Counted from the stretch's first letter, positions 20,106 to 33,200 are shown. The stretch is DNA of 64,000 nucleotides from Leuctra nigra (GCA_934045905.1 OW203773.1:14681246-14745245); one strand, 5' to 3'. The notes: generated by a model not told the origin, from the letters alone. Numbers and translations are program-made.

Positions 20106-23100
20106 CTCATAATCAATGCCTTGAATCAATCAGACATCGATTGAATCAATCATATTTCTATATCCGATTCCATCAACAAATCAAATTTTAATCAGTAAAG
20201 CGGCAATTTCTATATAACACAGTCATATACGTAATATTAATTTAAAAAAATATACATTGTTTTTTTTATAAAAAATAAAATTACATATCAATTTTTTTAA
20301 ATTTCTAAAATGTCGTAAATTTTTAGTCTTATATGACATTGTTAAATAATTACGGAAGGCGCGGGAATTATATGTCATTAAATTATATTGATTTTTTATG
20401 TATATATTGTGTTAATAACATTTGAGCCCCAAAATTCACCCCGAAGGGGTGATCGCAGCAATTTGAAATTTGGTGGGTGTTGTCACGTGGCTAAATATAC
20501 CCGATAACCATGGTTTTCAACTTTCATTTCACACTGCTTGCATGCGTACTGACACCCCGAAAACGAGCGTGAAGCGCTTGCAGTATACAGTCGTGGTAGT
20601 AAGCTCGTCGTTTATAAAAAGTAGACCTCGTATTGACACGGTGCTTGGCAGCGTCGAGCTAACGCCCGACTAGATAAATGAGTAAAACGTTTTAAGGACG
20701 AACGAAGTCACAAAACCAAAGTTTGAGACAATCAAGTATGTATTAAATTTGATTGAATTTCGGAGAGAAATGTCGTTATTCCAATTAAAAAAGAACGTTA
20801 CAAATGTAAAACAGATATTATTCCGAATGCATTCTGGTTTCTTTAATATTTCACTTATTCTAGGAACTTGCTGCTGACAAAAGTCTTTTATTTAAAATTC
20901 CATTTAAATAACCATTAAAATTCTCGGCGTGAAAATATAACAATAAAACATTATTTTTAATATTTAAACTAAAACTTGTATTCGATAATAAGTACCTACT
21001 TCTCCAAAATTTAGAAAATCAAATCAAAAATTAAATATTGCAAAATTATTCGCAATAAAATAATTAGGTTATTATTAGCACCTAGACGATTCAAATATCG
21101 CATATTCTCATGCGATATGAAAATATGTTCCAAAAAATATTTTTTTACATTTCTTCTTTATTCCATTTCTTCAAGCATTCGAGTTATATTTTATGAATAT
21201 TATTATTACTTTATTATTTACATTTTACTATTTCGCCTTATTCTCCTTCAAACCAATATCTGCAACATTCTTCAATTACTCAATACGCTACAAAAACGCT
21301 CATGTTGCGATTCCATTATTAGCAATTACTAATTAGCAATTAGCATTGTATTGCATGCTAATTAAAATGTGTGTGATAGTTTCTGCTTTACAGACCATGA
21401 GAACAGCAATAAAACACAACAGTTCTAACTACATCAATGTAAAGTGAATAATTCACTGATGAAAAATAATCGACATTTATGTCATGATTGACTTATGGAA
21501 TTCACATGTGACCTGGGCAGAGCGTACAAAAGACAAAATAAAAAACAACGAAAGTGCCAAAAGAGTTCGGAGCCACTCGCAACTCGTTTTAAGAAGCAAT
21601 TAGTTAGAAACTTGTTTTGATGAGGAAATGTGTTTATAATCTCAAAAACCTGTTTGATATCTTCATTCCTGAACTACATGGTTAATGCATATAATTCAGA
21701 TTACTTTTTTCATCGCACGCAACTAGTGTGTTAGTTGTCGTACGTATACAGTTTTAGTTAATAATTACCTAGTTTATAAGTATTATTTCCTATAACACCA
21801 ATTTATGTGAAGATTACATTTAATTATACAAATTATAGATTTTTGTTAATACGTATTTGAGTTTTCTTAAATTTTTTTATATGTTTAAGTTTAAATGAAT
21901 TCTACTCTATTACTTTAACAATGAATTTAAAAGTTTATATGATCATGAAGTAAATACGGGAGCAAAGGAAAAGGGGACACTGAAGGTGCCAAGTTACACA
22001 AATAAACATGGCAAAAGGCAGCTTCAATCCCTACAATTTTCAATAATGAAACAGTTAAGTAAATAACAACATTTTTATTAAAAGGGAAATTAAAGTGTGG
22101 TTAGTAAATAGAGACCAGTAATTAAATATGTTATTTATTTAAGTTATTTATATTATAGTTGATAATTAAGAATGCATCTAAGTTAATTAAATTAATTATA
22201 TTTAATATTGTTCTGTATTTCTGTATAGAAATATTATTATTTATTGTTTTACGTATGTTATCGCCACATAGCTAATCATGGATAGTAGTTTATCAATAAA
22301 ATCTAAAAGCAGACAAACCAATAAACTTGTTTTAAATAATTTGCACTTCCCTTGTATCAAATCGCCATTGGTATCGCCATCGATGCCATTGGTATTGATT
22401 AAAATTATGCTTAACTTTAATATAATAGTTAATAGCAAAACAGTGTTAAATGTATACCTAGTTTAAATTCTGCATGAAATCCCAATGAACAATTGATGTA
22501 TTCATGAGAACCTTTGATATTATCGTGTAATATTTTGTCCTGGTTTGTGTAATCACCGTGGAAAAAGTTTGCGTATGATTTGCCAATTTGTTAAAGTAAT
22601 TGTAAAATGACTATATAAATTAACTGAGCTAAACTTAATTTATTTTGAACTTATCATCTCTATCGTCCTAGAACTCGTAGATATATTTTAAAACGATGAA
22701 AAAATAATACAAATAATGTATTAATTAATTTTATATCATTACCAAATAATTATATTATTTTATACAATCACAAGTTTTTCAATAGTTTAAATGAAAATTA
22801 ATCTGTTTGAATTCCTATTCATTCATTTTTATTTTGCAATTTTTATTTGTTTTATGTACTCTCAGCAAAACATGAAATGGTACGTGAATAAAATGTAATT
22901 GACTGATAGTGATGTTCCTTGACAATCGATCCATATCATTATCAATGAAATAAATGAGAGCTCACCTACTAGAGCTAGATGCTGAGTTATAGTCTACTTC
23001 TGAAGGTACCAAATCTTTTTCAGACTTCAAATAATTCGAATACCGTTTAATGTTTTGTTGAGTGTAAAACCTCCCCACAAAAGTATGAAGATCTGAGACG

Positions 23101-23772
23101 ATGCCTCGAGTTCTCGCTTTACCTTAGCATGTCAGGTCTGACTTGCCAATCATAAACAAATAATGTTCCATTTTATAATCACAAACAGAGATAATGTTTT
23201 GCATTAGAGTTTGCTAATCTAATCTTCATGATTCAATATCGTAAATACCTTCAGTTCGTAATCAATCTAGAACAAGTGGGGAGTTGATTTTATAACCAAG
23301 GAGCATTTTTCACAATAATGTCTATTACAGTTTTCTAAGGTATAAGTGGTAGTCTTTAAGTACGTTCTATGTGCGTATGAAGTATCATTTTAAATCTAAT
23401 TGATTAACAAGTGTTATACGTTTATTAAGAGGAAAAGCGTCAAGATATACCAGGTAACTATTTGATAAGTATTATGTTTGAATATAGTATCTTAGCCAGT
23501 TTAGGGTAATTTCAGGGATTACAAAATCTTGACAACTCAGTCTTAAAATTTCAAAAATAACGTCACTCCATAACACAAGGTACTGACATTATTTAATTAA
23601 AATGTATTACCTGTAAATGAGTATTTTGAAATAAAATGTATACTTTAAAATAAACATTATCTTAACAATCATATTATGGGCATAATATTCATATAAATTG
23701 TAACGATAGATATGTTTGGAAATGTAATCATTAGACAAGATAGTAATGTACTAACATAATATTTCAAATATT
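20106..23772. other. AT-rich intergenic desert
   Basis: About 3.7 kb of very AT-rich DNA. No exon islands with good borders, no palindromic element and no recognisable repeat pair were found. The few ORFs are short and low-complexity. Confidence 0.55.
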
Positions 23773-24240
23773 ATGCTGCGCAACACACTGCTGCGCAACA
23801 CACGCCACCACTCCGTCCGAGCAGCCATCGCCGGCGAGCTCAGGAAGAAAGGTTGGGAGGTCGCAGAAGAGGTCCATGGTGTGGCTGTCGACGAGAGCAA
23901 TCGGCGCATCGACATCATTGCCATTGATCCAGTCTCTCGTCGCGGCTACATCATGGACCCGACCATCCGCTTCGAATCCCATGCCGGCCAAAGTGAAGAG
24001 GTCGACATGGAGAAGAAGGCTATCTACAATCCAACGATCCCTTACTTCCTGGACAAGTACAACGCCACTTCGATAGAAGTAATAGGACTGCTCGTCGGCT
24101 CAAGAGGCACTATTACTCGTTTTTTTAAGGATTTTTGTAGTAAATTTAAGTTTAGTAAATCATTCATTTCTCACATTAGTATATTATCACTCAAGGGCTC
24201 CATTTCCATTTTACGTAATCATCTTTATAGTCCATATTAG
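23773..24240 (+). pseudogene. Retrotransposon fragment, restriction-like endonuclease region
   Basis: Open reading frame of 155 codons, GC-richer than its surroundings. It starts mid-domain: RHHSVRAAIAGELRKKGW, then NRRIDIIAID and GYIMDPTIRFES, then a helix ending YFLDKY. The R-x-D-[IL] followed about ten residues later by D-[PV]-[TQ] is the C-terminal endonuclease pattern of R2/NeSL-type non-LTR elements, here from memory. 5'-truncated, so a dead-on-arrival insertion is likely. The 3' part (24240-24515) is its UTR ending in a CT microsatellite. It could also be a fragment of another nuclease-bearing element. Confidence 0.5.
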
Positions 24241-25012
24241 CTTTTTACTTCTAATAAATTATCATCATCATCATCCTCATCATTTTCATCAACGTCATTG
24301 GCTTCATTCTTTAGTAATTTCAAAGTTATTTGTAAATTGTTTTATTGTATAGGGTTGTTTCATGTTATTTTCACTTCATGTTCATAATTTTAAATGGTTA
24401 TTCTTATTTGATATTATTGTTATACTGTGTCCAAGTGGCAATCATTTTATAATGACAGTGTTTTATTATTATTAATAAAAGTTTTCTCTCTCTCTTTCTC
24501 TCTCTCTCTCTGTCAAGTGACTTGAGAAGAACGCGTTCCATGCTCCAAAAATTTCAATAAGGCGATCTTGATGTTGAATATTATGCTTATTTTCACTTTT
24601 TTTTGGAAAAATTAGACAAAACGTGCATAAGACGGTAGTGATAGTGCTTTATGGAGCATAAACATGTGATTTTAAATGCATAATTTTCCCTTAATTTGAA
24701 TTATTCTTACTTATTTTATGAAAAAAAAAATCCACAGAAATCTCAGCTATGTGGAAAAAAAACTTGTCTACTTATTACATGAAATGCGTAGAAACGCACC
24801 AAATTCATCCCTGAAGTTAAAAAATTGTCCAGGGATAAGGGATAATAAAAAAATTATAGAGAATAACAATTCATATTTCATATTATGAGTGCATAAATCG
24901 TGCATATTTGGAATATTTTCGGTCCATTGCATAACTATCCTGTCGATAGCTCATTTTATATTATGGTAATGACAGAGGATTAGTTTTTAGGAGATGGTGG
25001 AAAGACACTAAG
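24241..25012. other. Retroelement tail and intergenic DNA
   Basis: Probable 3' UTR of the preceding retroelement up to the CT repeat, then AT-rich sequence leading to the first exon of the NACHT gene. No promoter motif identified. Confidence 0.45.
24484..24512 (+). repeat. CT microsatellite
   Basis: About 29 bp of CTCTCT with one TTT interruption, at the end of the retroelement fragment and perhaps its tail. Confidence 0.9.
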
Positions 25013-25126
25013 ATGGAGTCGGATGAAGATGCTTCAGCGATTATTCTGGATCCCGTCTCGGAGAATTGTCCAGCTACTGAAAGCAATGCAGATGAAGAGG
25101 CCGCATTCAATGCCCAGGGACAACTG
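25013..25126 (+). CDS. NACHT-ankyrin gene, exon 1
   Basis: ATG at 25013 followed by 38 codons, acidic and low in hydrophobics (MESDEDASAIILDP, ending FNAQGQL), to donor GTAATT. It leaves in phase 0. The next usable acceptor, CTGTTTTAG at 26736, opens in the same frame. A transposon with inverted ends begins only about five bases past the donor, so the intron start has been remodelled. No signal peptide. The assignment to this gene rests on frame continuity over two junctions. Confidence 0.6.
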
Positions 25127-25130
25127 GTAA

Positions 25131-25602
25131 TTGGGCTATTCATAAAGTATGTCACGCAAAATTGGACACTTTTTTTACACCCCCCCCCCCCCCCTTGACG
25201 CAAGTTGTCACACTTTTAACAACCCCCCCCCCCCCCTAAAAATTAGGTCACACCTGCAGATCCTCCCTCCAACAAAGAAACACAATAATTGCATATTTTC
25301 ACTATAGTTACTGATTTTTTGCTAAGAAAAAATACATTGAAAGAAAAATTGGTAGAAATATTTAGCTAAGTTTCCTACTTATAATACTTGTAAATTTATT
25401 TTAAAAAAAGGGAAAATTCTAATATCAGTTGAGAATAATAAATGTGAGTTTTTTTTTGGCTGAAACATAGGTACAAATTATCACAAAATAGGTACAACAA
25501 AATGTGACATCACGCTTGTCCGCCTCCCCCCTGTCACAGATTGTCACGCATAACAAAATCCCTCCCCCCTAACGCGTGACATACTTTTATGAACAGCCTT
25601 TA
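25131..25602. mobile_element. TIR element in intron 1
   Basis: Ends GGGCTATTCATAAAGTATGT and the inverse ACATACTTTTATGAACAGCC, with GTCACGC next to each. The interior holds two poly(C) runs (25178-25194 and 25223-25236). It starts within a few bases of the exon 1 donor. Non-coding. Confidence 0.7.
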
Positions 25603-25632
25603 AGGTTGCTTTAAGTAATGCTATGGAATAGA

Positions 25633-26580
25633 ACTACAGAAAACGCTCAGTGTAACGCGTTGATGAGCGAGCACGCACACGCGCAACACCTCGAACCGAA
25701 ATTATGTCTATCGAAAATATCATTAAAAGCCAATAATTCTTGAAATTCGTCAGACTTGTAGGTATAAAAATCTCCAAATATTCCTAAAGTATTAAGCCTT
25801 ATTTACACTGTGCAATTTCTTGAACAACTTCTATCACATTCCCATTTTTCATATAATTTTGTGTTTACACGACGCAACTTTCTGTCACAGAACTTAAAAC
25901 ATGCTAATTTCCATTCAAGAAGTGTGACACAGAAGTGTGGTACAGAAGTTGTACAAGAAATTGCACCGTGTAAATGGGGCTTTAGTCCCAATGACCATGC
26001 AAAGTTTTAAGATGATCGATTGAACCTTTATGATTAAAATGTTCCTAGTCAATATTCAAAAATCATAGTTTAAAAATATACCTGGGACCACTCATATGAT
26101 ATAAGTGTGTGTACTTACACAATATTAGATGATCAGTTCGGTCATATCAGTTTCATACGTTTGAATGTATTTGCTTTAACTACCTTGGAACTATAAAGAG
26201 TCGAGTAGCCGTGATCAACATTTTCGAAAAATTTTACAGCCAACACGCAAAATGTCCGTTAAATGTGAATAACTTTTGGATTTAAACATAAGTCTGGAAA
26301 TTGTCAAAAATACAGATAATGTAGGTCCCAATGACCATGCAAAGTTTTAAGTTGATCGGTCACACGGTTCTAGTTTAAATTTCAAAAATCATATGAAAGA
26401 TTTTTTTAAATTTTAACCAATGGGAGGATTTGGCTGAAACTTTGTAAGATTGGGTATAATGTTGGTCGTAATGACTTGTCAAAATTTCAAATTGATCGGA
26501 ACAACTAATCGAAAGATAATATTTTAAATTTGAACCAATCACATGATCCCGTTCAAAAACGATCCCAGGGACAGCATCGC
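25633..26580 (-). mobile_element. Helitron-like element, family W, copy 2 (truncated)
   Basis: Reads inward from GAAAACGCTCAGTGTAACGC, then GTTGATGAGCGAGCAC and CTCGAACCGAAATT, into the usual internal blocks (TTGGCTGAAACTTTG, GATCCCAGGGAC), but stops before the GAGCGAGCG end. It contains the nested palindrome at 25795-25985. Near 25725 it shows the intact GGCTTTTAATGATATT (complement strand) that is interrupted by a piggyBac-like element in the copy at 60742-63298. Confidence 0.65.
25795..25985. mobile_element. Nested palindromic MITE
   Basis: Inverted ends AAGCCTTATTTACACTGTGC and GCACCGTGTAAATGGGGCTT with a further match GAACAACTTCT. It is about 190 bp and sits inside the Helitron-like copy. 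ORFs on both strands are mirror-image artefacts. Confidence 0.7.
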
Positions 26581-26736
26581 GTTTTTATTTTGCAGGTCAC
26601 CTCTATAAGTCAGCTATCACATTATAGCTTCATAATCTGTAGCTACAATGCAATTCCTTACAAGTAGAAAGTTTATTATCAATATTGTTCGTTGTGTTAA
26701 TGAACTAATGACACCATTTGTTAATTTCTGTTTTAG

Positions 26737-26765
26737 CCACAGCTCGAAGCAGATTCTTCTTTCAA
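26737..26765 (+). CDS. NACHT-ankyrin gene, exon 2 (microexon)
   Basis: 29 bp between acceptor TTTCTGTTTTAG and donor GTAAGT, encoding PQLEADSSF plus two bases (AA). It enters in phase 0 and exits in phase 2, matching exon 1 upstream and the phase-2 acceptor at 27571 downstream (AA plus A gives Lys). Both sites are strong. The same phase-2 exit also fits the acceptor at 37642 of the following gene. Confidence 0.6.
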
Positions 26766-26854
26766 GTAAGTGAAAATATGCAAATAGGAAAATATGATCC
26801 AGTATCGAAAGATTATTTTTAATAGGAAAAAAATCAGAGAAAGAGATGTAATAT

Positions 26855-27065
26855 GGATCCTAGAAAAAAACACTATGTGTAAAAAAGGCAGCCAGGTCTC
26901 TTTACTTTCAAAAAATCAACGCTGACAAGGAGTGATATCTAAAAGGGAACCAAGTCACTGACATATCCAAATATTTATTCGTATATTTGAAATAACAATA
27001 TAAACACCGAGAACTACTTTAAAAAACGACTTGGTGCATCCATTTTTTAAAATATATTTTCCTAT
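26855..27065. mobile_element. Decayed foldback copy
   Basis: AAAAAACACTATGTGTAAAA, CAGCCAGGTCTCTT, GAGTGATATC and ACTTGGTGCAT reproduce, with many changes, the left half of the foldback family at 51913-52492. Non-coding. Confidence 0.55.
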
Positions 27066-27570
27066 TCATAGCATAGCCACTTATATATTACCGCCATTTA
27101 GAAATGTATGACTAGATGTAATTTACACTTTCTTCTTATTAAAATTATAATAAAGATTTGAATGGTATATTAAAGTGTTTTGTATATACAATAATCATAG
27201 CTCAACACACTAGGTTAACATCAATATTTAATTATTTTGTTGTTATGTGGACTGACAGATCAGTTAAGTCAGTTGAAGCTAAGTTGATCGGCCACAAAGG
27301 ATGAGAGAGCGCAACATACGGCACACATTTAGACAAGAAAATAGTAATGTTTCACAAACATTGTCTAATTGTTACTAATTAACGAAGCAAAAAATTAAAA
27401 ATTAACCAAATGATAAATCTAAGTTTGTCTTTTATCGAATAATCATGATTCAAATTTCAAGTAATTTCATCAGCCCATTTTGTCCCCAATCGTATCTAAA
27501 AAAGTGCCTGCAACACGCGGCAAAATCGCTCACGCTTGCAGCACCTTAATAATCATATCTTTTCCTCCAG

Positions 27571-30500
27571 ACAAACACATGGACCATCACAAGCAACTGG
27601 TGTCATCACGTACAAAAAGACTCCCAGCAGATCCACGAAGTCCGGTGTACTCTATGAGGTAAAGCTGGCAACACTGCTCTACCTCAGAGCCATCAACAGC
27701 AAACAACCTTTTTATCTGGCGACCAACATGGCGGCTGCTAGAGCCTTCGACGACATCGTGCTGAGGCGGTATGTTGACAACAAGTGGTGTACCACTTTCA
27801 TACAGTTAAAGCATAAGGCAACTAGTAAGATTGGTTTTGGACCACTACTGAGTATGAGCAGGAAAAGTGACTTTGGATTTGTTAAATATGGCGCTTCATT
27901 TAAGGAGATCAAGGCAGACTTTGAGACTAAGGACGATTTGAAATGTTGTGGAAATTTCGAGGACTCGGAGTTTATGGTCTACACCAATGCTCAGGGTGAT
28001 TGTGCTCTGAAGAAAGATGTCAACGAGAATACAACAAAGAATCAATCTTTGTTTTCCACGGGCGAAGGCGGTTTAGTATTTAAATTCGGTAATACTTCTC
28101 GGCCATTTCAAGGAATCAGAGAAATTGTTGACTTTAAAACACTTCTTAATAAGCTGACATTAGAGTTGAGTGGAGTTCATGCAGAAATTGCGAAAAAAAA
28201 GATCGAACAAAATGTTCAAATGTTCAACGTGTCTGCTTTTAACACGGAATTAGTGGCCAAAAAAAGTAAGCTACTGGAGGAACCAATACTTAGTAGACTT
28301 GATTCGACATTAAACGAAATGTCTTTGATCGAGGACCTGACACTGTTTGAAGAATTCCTTGGAAAGCTGCACTTATATACCGGTCAGGCAAACGAAGTTG
28401 AGTTAGATGAGTTCATAGCAGTTGAAATAAGAAGAGCGTTCTACATGATTTGTGAATCTGACGTTACGGCCTTATCTGGAGAACTGTACTCGTTGATGCA
28501 CAGTTGGTGGAGTGGCGAGAGATCAAGTGGGCCTTGGTTAACTGAAAATTCAAATGTTTGGAAGTCAATTGTGGCACTGCGAGTAGATCAGATATCATCT
28601 TCGAAACAGGTTGGAAGAACAGGTGACGTGATCAAGTTTGGTCAGGAGTCGGTAGATCAACTCCGAAAGGCGATTATTCATTTTAGACTGATTAATGTTG
28701 TCGTGAAGGAAGAAACAATATCACTAATCGCTTCCAAGGTACAACAGAGTCTACAAAGTGAGCTCTTCATCTATATCGGTTTGCGTGATCTCATTGCAAG
28801 AAGAGATGAAGTGGTTTGTGTGTGGAGAAACGAACTGTGCGATGGTCTCGTCATTGAATGCGATGAACAAGCTACTGAGGAAGAAATTATGGAGCTTGCT
28901 AGTGATATGGTGAAGGCCATTACAAAGCAGGGGAATCTGCGCTGCGTTCTTGTGTCAAAGAAAGACCACAGTCTAACAAGGACACTTCATAACACTTCTG
29001 TTACTTTCACCAGAGTCAAGGACAACTGTGGTTGGTATGAACTCACTGCAGAATCACAAACATTCTTGCGAGAGCGTGAGGTCTTCTTTCAAGGTCATCC
29101 GATGGTACTAAAAGATCTCATCAATGACAACCACACGTTGGCAAATCTTGTACACGGTAGATTGTTAGGTCAGCTGGCAAAAGGAGAACATAAGATTGGA
29201 CAAGATTTAGATAAAACAATAGACTATTACATTCCAAGAAAACTGTCACGTGAGAACACTAGCATAGATATCGGATCTTTGACGGATGTTGGAGAGAGAA
29301 CACTTGTGGTGATCGCTGAGCCAGGGATGGGCAAAACCACGCTCCTCACTCACCTCGCCCAAGCTGCCAAGATAACTGACCCCTCATGTTGGGTGGTAAG
29401 AATTAACCTGATTGACTGTACGTCATATCTGGCGACTTTAAATAAGAATCAGATTGACGGAAAATCAGCTATCGAGTTCTTTAATAGGTTTGCTTACGAG
29501 TCAGGATCAGATTTGGAAGTATCGATGTTTCGGGATCGAATGTTTTCTCGTGGAAATATTGTAGCACTCATTGACGGAATTGACGAGGTATGCCCTTTCT
29601 ACGAAGAAGTCATTTGCTCAATCCTGAAACACCTCAAAGAAACAAAAATCTTGAGACTCTTGGTTACGTCTCGCATATTTGCCAAGGAATCATTGGAAGA
29701 GGCGCTGGGAGTAAAGTCCTTCGTTTTGGTAGCATTCACACCAGAAAATCAAAGTAATTTTTTCAAAGCGTTTTGGAAGCCAAAGTTCATCAATGACGAA
29801 TTGTCATTGGAAGACTTTGTAGCCAAAGTAATAAAACTGGCTTCGAAAACTTTCCAGGGTGACAACATGACAGTAGCAATTCCCCTGCAAACTCGGATGC
29901 TGGCTGAATACTTCAATGAACATCTTGATGCGTACACCAAGAGCGGAATACTGCCAGACCTTGAACACATCAACCTGATGAAACTGTTTCACAGTTTTTT
30001 TGAGAAGAAGATCGCAATACACTTTGAAGAGAAAAAGAAAGACAATTTGAACAACGCTGCAGTTAAGATCGATAACGAAACACTGAAAACATTGATTTTA
30101 GAGAACCACCAGTTTGCTGCGCTTAAGGTGTTACTCTCTCCAGAAGAGCTGTCGTCATTGAAATACCCGTTCGAAAAGCAGGCCAAATTCCTTCAACAGG
30201 TCACATCAGGTGAAGAGAAGATAGGCATCATCACCGCAGTAGTCCACAATAGGCCACAGTTCGTTCACAGAACGTTCTGCGAATATTTCGTCGCCATATG
30301 GTTCTCACAAAATTATCGCAACGAAACGTGCCAAAGATTCCTACAGAACTCACTTTTTGAGCCAAGATTTGAGGTCGTCAGAAGTCTTCTTGATCTACAC
30401 CTGTCAAGAACAAGTGATTTGCACGAAGCTGTCATCAACAGAAACCTATCAGCTATGAAGCGACTACTGTCAACTGGAACGGATGTCAACCAGAAGGACG

Positions 30501-32332
30501 AAGGAGGAAGAACTGCTTTACACCTCGCCACGGCTTATTGCGGCAAAGATAAACAACACCAGTTGCAGATCGTAGCGACTTTGCTTGCTCATGGAGCGCG
30601 GATTGATGTACTAGACGACCTCTTGCACTGGAACCCGCTCAAGTACGCTGGTAAGTTCGGAGCGTGGGCGCTGGCAAGTCTGATCATCCAAGCGGGAGGC
30701 AAAGAAGTTGACATGGAAGAAACTAAATCTACAATTAATGCAGAAGTATTCGTAAAGTTAATTGCATACCTGTCTGATCCTAACTCAAGCTATGTAGATT
30801 TAATGCTTGCTGCCTCGATACATGGGGACCTCTCTGTAGTAAAGTTCTTGGTCGAGGAATGCCGAGCTGATGTCAACTGCAGAGGAGTTGGCGGAGTTAC
30901 CCCAATGCATGTGAGTTCAGAGTTCGGTCAAGTCGACGTGATGCGCTTTCTCAGACAGAACGGAGCGTCAGTGCAAGTCACTGACCAACACAAGAATCAG
31001 CCACTGCATTGCGCCGCCATGACGGGTCAAACACAGGCAATAGGACTTCTCCTTGACCCAGGCAATGCATTTCATGGGAGCAGTTCTGATTGTTCTTCCG
31101 TGAATGAAACGCGGTTGCGAAATGCGGAGACTTTAGTGACTCTCTTCAATCAAGATGCCGAAGTGAATACAAGCAACGCCGATGGGATGCCACCGTTGCT
31201 CTGCTCAATGTCACAAGGCCACGAGAGTGCAGCTTCACTGTTGATTTCTAAAGGTGCAGATGTGAATGCAAGAACTAATAAAGGCTGGACGTCATTGATG
31301 TACGCTGTACAACAAGGTAACACAGATCTTATTGAGATTTTGAATAGCGAGGGTGCAAAAATTGAAGACCGTCCTTACAAATTAACAGAAAAGCAAAATA
31401 ATATTACTCTTCTGTTTGCGGCGTACATGGGAAATGTGTTTCTTACAAAACAAATGATACCGATATATCGAACTTCTCTTTACGCCAACGATCAGGGTAC
31501 AACGCCGATCCATTGGGCGGTGATGAAGAACAATCCAGAATGCGTCAACTTGCTCTTGGGTTCTGGTGCTAACATCAATGCAAGAGAAAAACAAGGGATG
31601 ACACCACTGTTCAATGTTTGTAACATGTACCCTGATACTGCACCGACTGAACAACAAGAGCGAGACGCCATTGCCATGCTGGACTTACTGATTCGGAACG
31701 GAGCCGACGTTGGAGTAAAGGTCAACAATAATCAAGATTTCAGGAGTTTTGCTTTGGAAAGAAAGCACTACGTAACAGAGAAGTACATTAAAGAACTTGC
31801 AGTTAATGAAAATGCGGACACAATTCTCCATATCGCTATTAAAAGAGGTGAACTCAAAACTATCATACATCTTCTTGAACATAACGGTGGACTTAATCTG
31901 ACTAATAAATCTGGGGACACAATTCAACACCAAACTGCAATGTATGGGCAATTGAATGTTCTTACATACCTTGTGAATGTTCACAAAGTTGATCTCACAG
32001 TGACCAATATTAACGGGGACACACTTCAACACCTCGCGAGTGCAGGCGGTTCGTTGGATACGCTAAAATATCTGGTGAATGACCATAAACTAGATATCAA
32101 TGTGACCAACAAAGATTTGGACAGGCCGTTGCACTTAGCTGCTTGTAAAGGGAACTTGGATGTTGCTCAATACCTGATTGGCCAAGGTGCTGATCCGAAA
32201 GCCAGGAATAAAGCTGGACAACGACCTATCGACAGGGTTTGTTCAACTACTCTTGATATGGAGGAAATGACGCAGCTCTTGAGTCCATTGTCGTATACGT
32301 TATACGACCGGTTCCCATGTGCTATTCATTGA
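27571..32332 (+). CDS. NACHT NTPase with ankyrin repeats and N-terminal nuclease-like domain, main exon
   Basis: One long exon from acceptor TTTTCCTCCAG to TGA, about 1587 residues. Codons are numbered here from the upstream in-frame TTG at 27536. Near the N-terminus E41, FDDI (72-74) and QLKHK (90-94) have the spacing of a PD-(D/E)xK nuclease of the DUF4297/Cap4 type. A helical region of unknown kind follows. The NACHT domain has Walker A EPGMGKTT (595-602), Walker B LIDGIDE (D680), sensor-like LLVTSR and a winged-helix end FVHRTFCEYFVA (909-920). About 13 ankyrin repeats run from roughly 960 to 1575. No transmembrane segment, so probably cytoplasmic. By family logic it is a STAND-type sensor: the repeats bind a ligand, NACHT oligomerises, the N-terminal domain acts. 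The first ATG in this exon (27728) would delete E41, which favours use of exons 1-2. The nuclease assignment is inference. Confidence 0.85.
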
Positions 32333-33200
32333 TAGTTCAGGCGAAGCATGTTCTAACAAGCTGGGGACACTTCGTCCGGACATGTGCGAATATTTTTGAA
32401 GCAAAGTCTTCTTGAATGCGATACAAAATGTATTGTTTAAAAATTGAGTTTTAATTTTTTTATAATGAAGTAAACAGTTAATAGAACTAGATAAGTTTTC
32501 AAATGTCTTTTGAGTTAGGTCTGCTATACGGAAATGAAGTCGTGAAAACCCTGTAAAGTAAATTATTTCGGTTATTTAATTCAAAATGTTTACAAAATGT
32601 TTCAAAATATTCCAAATATATACGTCATTTTTTATTTTTATGTTGTAATAGCTGTCAGAGCACAACATGTATGATGTATCTTATACTTTTTAGAGTCTTT
32701 TGTTAAAATAAGGATGTTGTGAAAGATTTTGTCACTGAACATTTTTTCTCTCATTTAAGAAAATCATTGCCAGAAATATTCTCTCTGCCTGGGCATGACA
32801 TGTGATATTCACCCAGCCCTATACATCCTTTGTCTTCATGATAATAGTTTTATTAATTATTATGTACCTAATGTTTATCATTTCTACTTCTGACTTCAGA
32901 CATTATTCATTAAAGAATATGTTTTAATTTGCGGGAAAAAATAGAAACAATTCAGGTAGTATCAGTGCCTGGAATAAATGCATGTAGAAATTATTCCTAA
33001 GTGATAAATATATATTAAAGTGATGTATTCTCAGAGTGAAACCATTCTGAATGTTCTGAAATTTGTTTAATAGTGCCATAATTATTTTTTATCATTTAAT
33101 TTTAATTTTTGTTACACAATCGCTATAAAATATGCAGTAGCTTGTTTAGATAATATATTATTTTATGTAATAAATGTTTTGGGGCATTCTATTTTATTTT
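32333..33200 (+). terminator. 3' UTR with candidate poly(A) signals
   Basis: AT-rich sequence following the NACHT stop codon. AATAAA occurs at 32973-32978 and 33169-33174. The latter is followed by T/GT-rich sequence (TGTTTTGG, TTTTTTGTCTG), a usual downstream element. No other gene is seen. Confidence 0.45.

Noticed and set aside
22967..23000. Minus-strand 34-bp exon with Ser run between acceptor CCTTCAG and donor GTGAGC
   Set aside because: Entry phase 1 and exit phase 2 do not fit the family and no partner exons were found.
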